Positions 1 to 13,200 of a DNA stretch of 64,000 nt are shown piece after piece. Made by a program: the position numbers and the translations under genes. Where the stretch lies: contig OY848919.1 in NCBI GenBank assembly GCA_963693285.1, positions 7,497,461-7,561,460 on the forward strand, given 5' to 3'. Under the pieces are notes generated by a model. That model did no database searches and had not been told where the DNA came from. It saw nothing but the letters and a program-made list of their open reading frames with translations. Numbering within the stretch: position 1 is the first letter of the stretch; each line of letters opens with the position of its first letter. Source of the stretch: Xestospongia muta (lineage: Eukaryota; Porifera; Demospongiae; Haplosclerida; Petrosiidae).

Positions 1-330
1 GTGATCATCAAAATCTACAGCATTTTCACCTTAATGCTGGCGACAAGAGATGAACAGCTTCCCTGCTGTTAGTGGGTCTTGAGCCAGTCCAGCTTTCTTC
101 TAAGTGTCGTCTTCAGTAACTTAAGGTCAGCTTTTGTGGTTGCATCCAGATCAACATAGTAGTCTACTAGTTTCCCTTGAAATAGCGTCACCAGGATAGA
201 TGCTTGTTTCTCGTCCTTCCTTTCCCTTGCACAGATATAAGTTCAAATCAAGTCCATGCCTGGGGGAACTCTTCAACAGTAATCTATGGAAGGGGGATGT
301 CGAAAGTAGATATCCCACCCCTGACACCAA
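1..330 (-). pseudogene. Ty3/gypsy-like gag fragment, cut by the window edge
   Basis: Read on the minus strand, this stretch gives gag-like protein in two frames, with pieces such as KQASILVTLFQGKLVDYYVD and TTKADLKLLKTTLRRK. That resembles the capsid part of gypsy-type retrotransposons. Stops and frame changes interrupt it, so it is a relic. Just upstream on the minus strand (about 315-335) is TGGTGTCAGGGG, which looks like a primer-binding site and resembles the one of the gypsy element at 42.0 kb. An LTR would lie further right, but its ends could not be set. The rest of the element is outside the window. The gag assignment rests on overall resemblance, not on a diagnostic motif. Confidence 0.5.
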
Positions 331-341
331 TATAACATGGG

Positions 342-2562
342 TAAAATGCACAGGTTAGAGTTCAAGTCTCAGTTCAACAATGGTATATTTTCTTACAACA
401 AGAATAAATCAGAATACATACACAATATGATTACACGTAACCAGATGACGGAATGTTCTAGAAACAATGATCACAAAAATAAATACAGAACTTAAAAATA
501 AAATAGTGTTAATATGTTTGTTTATCTTCTTAAAAGTAATAGCTCTATGGTGTGCTGTTAGTTTCAAAATGGTTTAAACATTGATACCTACTACATTATC
601 TCTACCTAATATTGACCTGACTGATTCAATATTGAAGTAATTGGTTCAATATTGATGCAATCATTTCAATATTGAATTTATTGATTTAGTATTTTATTAA
701 GATACTTTTGTTTGCATCAACAATATTCTGAACAAATAGCACACCTATGATACTATACCCTAGACCCTAAAGTTTAACTCTTGAAAAACAATGTTCTCTT
801 AATGAAGCAAGAATTGCCATAATTGTATCATGTATTATAGAATGTTGTGTAAGTAAAATTATTGTAATTGTATGTTGGATCAAAGATTACTGAAAGATAA
901 GACATGTTTAATTTGTATTTTCTTTGGCTTCATAAATGTACCAGTGACCACTCTTCAAATAACTCACACCAAATTCACTGTTGTTAAACATTGTTGTATA
1001 ATCCACAGGCCTATTCACATTTTAAATAACAAAATTATTACTATTAACAATAACTTGAAAAGGCATAACATACTTACATATATTTAGTAATATTAATTTG
1101 GAACTTAGAAGTGATGTCTAGGAAAATGTTGCTAACTGAAGAAGAAGTGGTTGATATGATAACAAGATGATTTTGATAAATTGTAAAATTACTCCTTTAT
1201 TAACAATGACATGGCCTTTACAGCAATGGCTCAATGAGAGCTGATAGGAAAGCTTTCCCAGCAAAACTGAAAGTAACGAAGAAGGGTCTACCATAGCCGG
1301 GACAGCATATCTCTGTACAATATGGAAACCTTGTTGTCACTCTATGGCAAAGCATCAAGGCATTTTTGGTTTATTTACAAATGCTCAACCAAATAAAACT
1401 GTGTCTGTCAAGATGAAGAAGAAGAATAGCACTCAGATTAGTATTCCATGTCCACAGTTAGTTGTATTGTATAATAAACATATGGTTGGGGTTAATCATA
1501 ACAATTGGTTGTGAGGGTAATATGTATCACAAAAGATTAAAGTGTCACAAATATTATATATACATGTTGTAATGACTTTTTGATATGGCTATCACAAATA
1601 TGTTCATGTTATGTTGTGACTGTACTATCTTCCCCTATAACACCACAAAAGTGTTTCAAGTAGAGCTAACAAAAGCTCTAATTAGCAATAATAAAAATTG
1701 TTATATGTGCTATTGATATTAGAAGCACATATCCTCAAAGTTATCAATTGATGTTGTACTATACTCCATACTCCTTTGAAAACATTTTGTGAATGACCAA
1801 AATGGTTAACTACATTCATAACATAGTTCATTGAATTAACATGTACTCAAGATTCTACAGATGGTCATGAGCTGAGCAGTTTTTTCTTCTTAGTTAGAAA
1901 TTTTTGTTTGTATAAACTGTGTTTAGTTATTTCCATATAGGTGTTTTTGATAATATAACATTATCAGTCTTTATATTACAACTTTACTATTAACTAATGT
2001 GGTTACAAATTGAAAGTATATGAACTTATTGAAAATTTTTAATGTTTTCTTTGAGGATGTGTGTGATATTTAAGATGTATCAATGTTTAAGCATTCAAAT
2101 CAGGAATTGTAACATGCAGCATTATATACATTATACCAAAAATATAAAAATTGAAGGAAATCTACTATATAATAAAATATTATAACCTAATTGTTCAAGT
2201 AGCAAACACTGATACAGTCTATTAAATAAAGTATTAGATAGCAAGAAATGTAACAAAATGTAAAAGGAGGACATGTAACCTACAATAGAAAAGAACATGT
2301 AGTTATTACAAATTATTACACATTAAAAAGTTTATTATTTATAGGATTTGTTTCTTTGAGTAATATTGTATATAATAATACACTAGTATTGTTAATTTAA
2401 CTACAAGATTGGGATCAGTTAATTTATTAAATTTAATAGAGAAGCAGTTGTCAGGTATTTCTTGTACATTTTATTGACTAATTAACTCAATACACAACCA
2501 AGCAAGTAATTATATATATTTAATTATTTAATTTACTTTAAGTATTGTTTTCAACTTACACT
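342..2562. other. AT-rich stretch without recognisable gene
   Basis: Only short chance frames occur here. Three copies of the palindrome TTCAATATTGA or close variants lie between about 615 and 675. The rest is plain AT-rich sequence, presumably the 3' flank of the large minus-strand gene that ends at 2563. Confidence 0.5.
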
Positions 2563-2873
2563 CTACAGTTGACTCATCATTTTAGTACCAATTTCCTTTA
2601 AAGTCTTGTCAGTTTGCTCTAAAAGAAAATCGCAAATCTTCTTTAGCAACTCAATTGGGTGTTCATCATTATCTATTAGTCTTTGTAGTGTTCCCACAAT
2701 TTTATCAGCCTTATCATATATATCAGTTGTACTCTTAACAACTTCTGAAATATCTTGTGACAACAGATCAGCAGAGACGAGTCTGTTAACCATACGATGA
2801 GGATTAGCATCTACAATTATATCACAAAGATCAGCAGAATGAACCCGAAAGATTTTTGATGCATCACGTTTAC
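2563..2873 (-). CDS. Terminal exon, CARD-like domain
   Basis: The exon starts at an acceptor (TATATAG before GTAAACGTG) and ends with TAG at 2563. Its 311 nt fit phase 1, matching the upstream donor. It encodes about 103 residues of amphipathic helices with pieces such as LLSQDISEVVKSTTDIYDKA, KIVGTLQRL and LLKKICDFLLEQTDKTLKEI. The helix spacing and the hydrophobic pattern resemble a CARD, a death-fold homotypic interaction domain. No invariant CARD residue exists, so the call rests on pattern plus the two Death domains just upstream. It could be a death-fold domain of another subfamily. Confidence 0.55.
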
Positions 2874-5800
2874 CTATATATTATATGTAATAATGTAATG
2901 ATGTCACCTTTATACTGATTATAGACTTACCACTAACAGTGTTACTGTCCTCAGTAATAACATCACTGACACTTTTATCAACAGCTATATTGTGAAGGGC
3001 ATAAACAAATTAGTCATTTAGTAATCATAGTGTAATCATGTACAGATTAAATGGTAGAGATAAAGTAACTTACCATCAGTTTGCTCATCAATTGTGTTGT
3101 TGTCTGTCTGTACAACACCTCCTAATATTATTGTATTATGACAATGAATGTAGTATGTACTGGTATATGTACCATTATTATAATGAGCTCCAGAGGACTC
3201 TTCTCCAACAAGTTCACTGTTACTACCTAAAATAAAATACATGTAAATATATGATTAAAACTTGAGACGTGAGAATCTGTCCATTTTATACTCTTCATAA
3301 TTAACAATTTTATACTATGGTTTGATTACTTTTTATATTTCAATACATAATGTGCACTTTAACACATTTTGGACTAAACCATCAGTGAACTTTTGACCAC
3401 TTGCTAATGATAATAATATGTATGTATATTGAACTTGACAATTTTTTATCATATTGTAATAACTTGGCAACAGTGTACTAGATATTAAATTGTTATATTA
3501 TCTGTACAATAATCTATATTGCAAACAGAGATTTTTACATAAGGCTTTAGTCATGCTACTCACTTATTGTGCTTATGATTGTAATAATCATGCATTAAAG
3601 AGCTATTATTCAACATTTGCTAAGTAGGATAAAATATTTCATAATTAAAATGATCTCCAATATAGCATACATATTGTAATCATTGGATTATTATGTAAGC
3701 AGTCTATATAATTCTTACTATGAGTATCATTTTGTACAAAGCTTTTTGCTTTCAAGTGCTCACATATCCTTATAGCTCGAGTCATGTTCTTAACAAGTGG
3801 TCCTTTTACAATATCCAAAATGGTATTCCAAGTGACAGGAGCACCTTCACCTTGACCATTCATGTCAAACCACTTCTGAATAACATAATCAAGTCTTGTT
3901 TGATCTGGATCATTGCGTTGAGCCAAACCTTGAAGGTCATTGAAACTCACTCCAAGACCTTGACCAAAGTTACGCCATTGACTATTGATACAAGCTAGTT
4001 GGGTTAAAACTTCTTGTCTTATAGGCTTTTCATCTGTAAGTACAAAAGATAAAGAACTGTCATATAAACATGCATGATTATCATATGGCACCTGACCAGT
4101 AGCTGTAATATATAGCAATACATATCAAATAAAAAAGTAATGAAATATAAATTAGTAGTTATAAACAAGAAAATTTTAAAATAATAAGCTAAATTATTAA
4201 ATTATTTTTACTATCTACAATAAATGTACACATACAAGTATAATCGTTTACAATAAAATTCTATTCACTTCTCTCGCACATGTAACCTTACTAATTGTCT
4301 TATAATTAATGCATAGAAACACTGTTGTGTTTCATTATAGTATACTATAATGTTATTAAGATTTAGACATTGTTGGCATTAGTAATATATGAAAATAGCA
4401 CTTGGATTGTTTTAATGATACACATGAGCTCAGTGTTCTAAGAAAAACTAGTGTAATTACATATCTGAAGTAAACACAATAAATAGAGTGGACTTCAAGA
4501 AATTTAGATTAAAATTTTACAAGACAATTTATAACATTCCAAGTGGATACAATTTTAATAAAAGACACTACTTCAACAACATCACTTTTACAACCTATGA
4601 TAAAAAATATATATATTCATAATTGAAAATTGAAACTCTATCCACTTTATTACAGTTTTGGTTACCACAGGTAAACATTCCAATTACCTCACAGTCAACA
4701 TTTAACTATATTCCTATATTGTCATTCCATGACAAATATTGTGGTTTATTAATTTTAATATTTCAATTTATAATATGGACTTCAACACATATTGGACTAA
4801 ACAACCTGTAGGTTTTTGACCTCTCGCAACTGATAATAAATGAGTCATTGAGGATTCTTTGTCTTATTGGATCAACTTAACAACACTGTGCTAGATGTCA
4901 AATTCTCATATTACTTGTATAATAATCTATGCTGCAACAAAGCAATTTATGTACAACTTTAGTCATACTTAGTTACTGTGTTTATTACTATAATAATCAT
5001 TCCATTAAGAGCTTCCATTAAAGTATTTACAATGATAGGACAATTTTTTTCTAAATTAAACTGTCCCCAAATATGACTACTATATTGTGATCATTAAATT
5101 ATTATTCAATCAGACTATATAATTCTAGCAAATAATGATCACATTGACCACTTACTTTGAGTATCCTCTTTTACAGAGCTTTTTGTTTTCAAATACTCAT
5201 GCATCCTCATAGCTTGAGTCGTGTTCTTAACAAGTGGTCCTTTCACAATATCCAAAATGGTATTCCAAGTGACAGGAGCACCTTCACCTTGACCATTCAT
5301 GTCAAACCACTTCTGAATAACATATTCAAGTCTTGTTTGATCTGGATCATTGCATTGAGCCAAACCTTGAAGGTCATTGAAACTCACTCCAAGACCTTGA
5401 CCAATGTTATGCCATTGACTATTAATAAAAGCTAGTTGGGTTAAAACTTCTCGTCTTATAGGCTTTTTATCTGTAAGTACAAAAGATAAAGAACTGTCAT
5501 ATAAACATGCATGATTATCATATGGTACCTGACTACTAGTTGCAATATACCAATACATATCAAATGAAAAAAGTAATGAAATATAAATTAGTAGTTATAA
5601 AACAAGAAAATTTTAAAATAATAAGCTAAATTATTAAAACTATGACATTTTCATGACTCAAAGACATACCTCCAATGTTGTATGTAATAGTTGATGACAA
5701 CCGTTTGTCATGCTTGGTAACAGGATTAATAAAATCTGTAATAATAAGTAAGTCAATACAAGAGAATACTGACATAATTAGAACCTTTTGTTGTTCTTGT

Positions 5801-8800
5801 CTGAACATCTTTTGATAACTTTAGTATTAATACATCATTTATTGGTGGAGAAGGTATACACTATGTGGAAAAGAGTTCATAGACACACAGTTAAGAGTAA
5901 GTAAATGTAGACATACCAAAGGATTACGTCCAGCAAAAATACTAAATTTGTTAAGATGTTCTCTTACAGAGAGGTGGGTAAAATCTGATGATGGATAGAG
6001 GAACATGATCTCCTTACATACTTCCTGTATATGTCGGACATAGTGATCTTGTAGTGGTAGATCTTTGTTGGTGTCAGAAAAGAGAGCGTTGGTCACAAGA
6101 GGGGCAATATAGAGGTATGGTTCCTTTTCACCAACGACTAATTGAATGGAAACTTTTTTATCATTAGTAGTAGTAGTAGCAGTTCCTTTCACTAATACTC
6201 CACTAGCAACACTTCTCAGACCATAGAGTACATGATTTCCCTGTTCCTTTTCCATGACATCTTTAATGTTACCAGGTGCAATAATAAACTGTTTTGAAGT
6301 ACATGGACATAAATCATTTTTAAGATTTCGTACTTGTTTGATCAGTGATGCACGGAGGTGATAACTTTCTATTAAACTGCTGTGAGACACAAGAACTGTA
6401 ACACGTCGGTTGCTTTCAGTAACCTCAACCATCACTTCAATATTATTCTCCTCCTCTTTCCAATAAATACCACTTTTCCACATTGTACAGACTCGATGAA
6501 ATTCCTCAATTGTTGTAATATCATCAACATCAGTTTTCTCAAGAGGAGGAGGACAGAAAGTAAAAGCTAAGCGATGCAGAAGAGTATGGAGAAAACGCAT
6601 AGAAAGAAATTGTTGTTCTTCAGGACAATACAAGCACCAACCAAATCCATCTGTTGTTTCAAAGATTGAAGTTGGTCTGTCTGCTGTAATAAGTGCAGGA
6701 AAGAATAAAAACTTCTCATCGTTATTAATAGGGAAGTCATCAGATACCTCATTGTTAGTGATACAAGAAACGGTGTATGAGTCCATTTGATGACAAAACT
6801 GTAAACTTGTTAAAAAACGAATCAGCATATCTTTGTTATGTTTAGGAAAAAGTTTAGCTAGATTAGAGGCAGACATTATACCAGTATTACTGGCAACTGG
6901 TTTATGCTCATCGCCTTTGTTGAATAAAATACCATTTACCTCAGTTAAGAGAGCCCTTTGGTCAATAATGACCCATGTGTTAGCCAGAAATAAGATAAGA
7001 CCTTTGCTTCCTAGAATGGTCAAAAATTCTAACACTGTTGATTGACTGGTCAAAAGACAAGGCTCATTTAGTTCCATTAATTTGGAACATAGTTCATCTA
7101 GGCTAATAGCAACCACTTTCAGCTGTTGAAGATAAGAATTTAGACAGTGGCAGTGGTAGCTTATCTTATCATTTTTGTCCACGACAGCTTCACAGCTCTC
7201 TCTTAGCTTAACCATAACCTCGTCGACACCTTTTCCGTTTAGTCGATGACAGTCTATTGGAAAAAATCCTTTGTAATTTTGAAAACGAATACCCAGACTT
7301 GCTATTTTATTGATAAAAGGCTGGAAGTCTTTTTCACTGGGCAGTTCATCAACATGACTTCCAAGGACAAGTACTTGAGATGAGGTAATTAATTTCATGC
7401 TAACATTTTCAACAAAGTTAAACCAGAAAAGCAGGTCCTTCTTAATTGTGTCTTCATTGTCTGTTAGGTTGCTTAAAATTATAAAAACAGCTGGTGACCT
7501 CAACAAGAGAGTTTCCAGTACTGCAGCATGGCTACTGTAATATTCTGCATGGCCGGCAAAATCAAAAATTACAACGTTTCCAATTTCCATACTACAAACA
7601 CTGTGATACTCAATCCCAGCGGTATGTAATGCAACACCTTCAACATACTCTTTTTGGACAAAACCACTGCCAATACGTTCGATAGCACGATAAGAGATAA
7701 CAGCCGCCAATGAGCTTTTACCAGCTTCTGTCTTTCCACAGAGAAATATTTTAGCATGTGACTTTATGAGGTAGTTTCTGTGACATTCATTAAATGGTTG
7801 AAATAATTTCAATAATTGAAATCTGTTACCAATAAATGATTGAATACGTTCTAATGGCATTTCTTGATTATCATTTAAAGCTACTCGATACTCTGGATTT
7901 AGCTGAACATTATGTAAAAGGTAGTGTAAGGTTTCTTCATTGCGACTTATACAGGCTATATGTAGTAGATTATTGCCCCACTAAAATGAAAATAAGTGAA
8001 AATATAAATAACAACTGCATTATTATTTGTGGTCATATATTACTATATGTGTAATATATGACCACAAATAAACAGATTAACTTGGTTATAATAATTTAAG
8101 AATGCTTTTGATATATAGCTGTAAGAAAAAGACTGAGTCTTTAAAATGAAATCACATCAAAGGCTACCTCTTCAACTACTTAATAAAGACTACCAATACA
8201 TTATACACATTTATAGGTTGTCATTGTAGTTTGTTATCAGGAGAATTTAAAATTGTAAAATTTATTATTGTGTGTATTACATATGAAATGAATTAGCATG
8301 TGTGTAACTATTCCACAATAACACTAGAAGTGAAAATTTCTATTATTCAAGGTCTCCTTAATTTTCTTCTTCTTTTGTACATTCATTCAATTTTATATTA
8401 AGACTTAGTCTTTCACATACAACAATCACCATAAATCAAAACACAAGAAAAAAGGAGACAAGGAGATCTTAACTTACCAGTAGCTCTATATTCCATGCAG
8501 TGTTACCATAGAAAAGATTATGATATCTAAGTGATTAACTGATTTTTAAATATTATTAATAACTTAGCAATGAGGTTCTACACTATATAGATTTAGTTAT
8601 GTACAAACTTTGTCAAATATAAACATATCTATGAGTGACAGTCACTGATAGAGCATGGTCACATAGAACTAAGTCATTAATTCATATATTTATATTTATT
8701 ATTTGTATTAGTGATAGGCATATATACGAGACAAGAACTAATACTATGGAAAGTTCAGTCTATGTTGCTTAATATTTGTTGGTTTTATACAATAGTATAT

Positions 8801-10233
8801 TTGTTCAGGGAATTAGACATAACCAAATTCACTACTTGACCAGTAAATTATGTCAACCATACTTTTTCCTAAATATGAAAAAATGGGTTGTCCACATGAC
8901 AAGATGCTTTCATCTGAAGCTGGTAATTTATTAAGAATATATGAAGTTCCAAAGAATACTATTACCCAATTGTAAGTAAATCACTGTAGAACATATTACA
9001 AAAGAGGTGCAATGCTAATAAAGCCACACACAGATGGGTAATCAACGTTTTATACATGAGTATGTGGAAGGGAGGGTCAATAAATGGCATACAGCACTCC
9101 CAAATTTATAGAACCTAAATCATTATTCATTATAATAATTAATTCATCAATTATGAATATTGTCATCAATTGATATAGCAATAACAGCCTGTGTTTGACA
9201 CATCCTATATTTGAAGTAATTGGGAGTCTGGGTACGAGACAGGTTGGTATCAATTTTGTATGCCAAATTAAAATGTCATACTTCAAAATGAACAATCATA
9301 AGTAACTGTAATGTGACTTACTATGTCTGTTGCATTTATATCAGCTTGTCCAACTTCAATTAATAACTTTAGAGCACGAACATGACCATACTGTGCTGCA
9401 TAATGTGCTGGTGTTTGTCTATACTAGAGAACAGAAAAGAAAATTTGTTTAATTATAAAAAACACTAGATATAGGTATTATATTACCATGTCAAATCTGA
9501 CCAATAATTGTAACTACACCACATATACAGCACATTTAATATAAACTATAAACAGTAGCTAAAATATACTCACAAGTCACTAACAACTTCCTTATAATTA
9601 TAATTAAAATCAAGATAGTCAAAGTCTCCCAAGCTGATTAAGTCATTAATGACAAAAACAATAGCTTTAATTATAATCTGTTCATGTTGAGAATGACCAC
9701 TAACTCCATGATATTATAACTTTGGATAAAAATAAGCTAGAGAAAAATGGTTTGTATCATGCAATACTCCTTGCAAGACCACAAATTTGATGAAAAAACA
9801 AGATTGCTAGCAATTTTAGGAAGTTGTAAACCAGAAATTCCATATTGATAAATAATTTGTTCATCATTAATGTATACTGATTAAAGCATTCTCCAATTTT
9901 GATAGAAAAGTTCATAAACTATTGAAAACACCTTCAATGGTAAAATTAGGATAAATTGAGAGGAGGCAAATGTAGATAATCATGAAAAGTTTCAATATAT
10001 TTTGCAAAAATATTTTATAATGATAATGATACCACTTACACAATCATCAGAACATTGACACATATAGCATAAGATACTAGTTGTACCTCTATGAATACAA
10101 AAATGCTTTCAAGGATATGTACTATTATAACAGAACACATCTACTGATATATAGCTTACATTGACTATGTTTGTTTATTTTTTGCTAACAAAAGATTAAA
10201 CAACAAAACAACATAACAATTGTAATAGCCATG

Positions 10234-10296
<63 letters not shown>

Positions 10297-13200
10297 ATGA
10301 TATAAGTCTAGTAACATGTAGTAATCTCTTAGACACACAATATGCACTGACCCTGTCACAAATATTTGGATCTGCATTGGACTTTAACAGTATCTGTACG
10401 ATATCACTGTGACCCCTTGTCGAGGCTAGACATAAAGGTGTTTTCTCATACTAGAGGAAGTACACAACTATTTAATGTTGATTATAACAACATTGAAATT
10501 TAAGAATATTTTCATCCATACATAACAAATAAAACATTAAGCAAGATTTAAATTTTAAAAATTCTCATAAGATACTTTTAGTTTAGATGACATTGTAGTT
10601 TCTTTCCTTATAATTTAAAACTTGAAATTTTAAGTAGTTATGAAAATGATTGATAAATCTTACTTTTTAAGGCTGAAGAAGCTACATTTGCAAGCTCTTC
10701 AATTTAAATTGCTTAACACTTGGTCATAAATGATCATAATCAGTATTATGAAGCATTGGTGAGAAAATGAACATTGACTTTGCATACAAACACAGTTTAA
10801 CTCCATGATATAACTCTGGCTAATAATGAGCTAGAGAAAATGATTTGTATCATTCAATAGTCCATGCAAATCCACAAATTTTATCAAAAACAAACTTACT
10901 AGCAATTTTAGAAAAGTTGTAAACCAAAAACCCCATATTAATGAAAAATTTACTCATCATTAACAAATGCTCATGCAAGCATTCTCCACCTTCAGTGGAA
11001 AGTTTATAGCATAAGATACTAATTGTACCTCTATGAATACAAACATGCTTTCAAGGATATGTACTATTATAACAGACAACATCTACTGATAGCTTACACT
11101 GATTATGCTTGTTCATCCTTTGTTAACGAACGATAGAACAACAAGTCAACATAATAATTCTAATAGCCATGTTATAATATATAATTATATATATAATTAT
11201 ATATAATGATTTAAATCTAGTAACATGTAGTAACCTCTACGCACAATATATACTGACCTTGCCAAAAATGTTTGGATCTGCATTGGACATTAACAGTATC
11301 TGTGCGATATCACAGTGACCTTTTTCAATGGCTAGATGTAAAGGTGTATCTGATTGCTAAAGAAAGTATACAAGTATTTATTGTTGATCATAAAAACATT
11401 GAAATTTTAAGAATATTTTCATCCATACATAAAATGAACCACATATAAAATTAAGCAAGATTTACATTTTAAAAATTCTCCTAAGATATATTTTGTTGTG
11501 TTAGTATTGTAATTATTTTCTCTATTAATTAAAAGCTGTAATTTTAAGTAGTTATGATAGAATGATAGAGAAGTATTACTATTAAAGGATGAAGAACCTA
11601 TATACATTTGTAATCTCTTAAGTTTAATTTACTTTACACTTGGTCTTGAATAGTCATGACAAGTATTATGAAGCATTGGTGAGAAAATGGACATTGACAT
11701 TACATAGAAACAAATTCTAAAACAATCGTATAACTATCTAGCATGTAAACCATGCAAGAGAGAAAACATTAGCTACAATTATGCTTTTTTCATGTTGACA
11801 GTGATATTAACTCCATGATATAACTCTGGCTAATAATAAGCTAGATAGAAATGGTTTGTATCATTTAATAGTCCATGCAACTCCACAAATTTTATTAAAA
11901 AACAATACTACTAGCATTTTTAGGAAGGTTGTAAACCAGTACTTCAATATTAATGAATAATTTGCTCGTTATTAACAAATGCTCATTAAAGTATTCTCCA
12001 GCTACAGTGAAAAGTTTATAAACTATTGAAAACACCTTCAATAGTAAAATTAGGATAAATTGAGAGGAGACAAATGCAAAGAATCATGAACCTTTTCAGT
12101 TTGACTTGCAAAACTCGTGTATAATGATAACAATACCACTTCCATAATTATCAGAACATTGACACATATGGCATAAGATACTAGTTGTACCTCTATGAAT
12201 ACAAAATGCTTTCAAGGATATGTTCTATTATAACAGACAACATCTACTGATAGCTGAGATTGATTATGTCTGATTGTCCTTTACTAACAAAATATTGAAC
12301 AACCAGTCAACATAACATTTCTAATAGCCATGATATAACATCATATGTATATATCAAATAATGTTTAAAATTTCGTAACATGTAATAATCTCATACACAA
12401 ATAATATTCACTGACTATGTCACTAATGTTTGGATCTGCATTGGACTTTAAAAGTGTCTGTACGATATAATAGTGACCTTCTTCTGAGGCTAGATGTAGA
12501 GGTGTTTTTCCAAACTAGAGGAAGTACACAAGTATTTATTGTTGATTATAATAATATTTAAAATTTTAAGAATATTTTCATCCATACATCATTAAACCAC
12601 ACAAAAAAATTAAGCTAAATGTTTATTTTAAATATTCTCCTAAGATACTTTTTATTGTGTTAGAATTGTAATTGTTTTCCCAATTAATTAAAAGTTGTAA
12701 TTTTAAATAGCTATGATAGAATGATAGAGAAATTTTACTATTAAAGGATGGAGAAGCTATATACATTTGTTAGCTCTTAAGTTTGATTTACTTTACACTT
12801 GGTCTTGAATAGTCATGATAAGTATTATGAAGCATTGGTGAGAAAATGGACATTGACACTGCATAGAAACAAAGTCTAAAACAATCTTATAACTATCTAG
12901 CATGTAAACCATGCAAGAGAGAAAACATTAACTACAATTATACTTTGTTCATGATGACAGTGACATTTACTCCATGATATAACTCTGGCTAATAATAAGC
13001 TAAAGAGAAATGGTTTGTATCATTTAATAGTCCATGCAACTTCACAAATTTTATTTAAAAAACAATACTTCTAGCATTTTTAGGAAGGTTGTAAACCAGT
13101 ACTTCAATATTAATGAATAATTTGCTCGTTATTAACAAATGCTCAATAAAGCATTCACCAGCTACAGTGAAAAGTTTATAAACTGTTGAAATACTTTCAA

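Larger units (their letters stand above)
3719..5640. repeat. Tandem duplication of a Death-domain exon with its intron
   Basis: Sequence at about 3719-4195 and 5156-5637 is nearly the same, including intron sequence on the 5' side of each exon (4034-4195 and 5471-5637). The copies are about 1.44 kb apart. Conservation in non-coding DNA shows that the duplication is fairly recent. Confidence 0.8.

Noticed and set aside
4034..4102. Longer Death-domain exon reading QVPYDNHACLYDSSLSFVLT upstream
   Set aside because: The sister copy at 5471-5535 shares this text but lacks a matching phase-1 acceptor, and both copies share a good acceptor at the shorter border. The segment is probably conserved because the duplication is recent.
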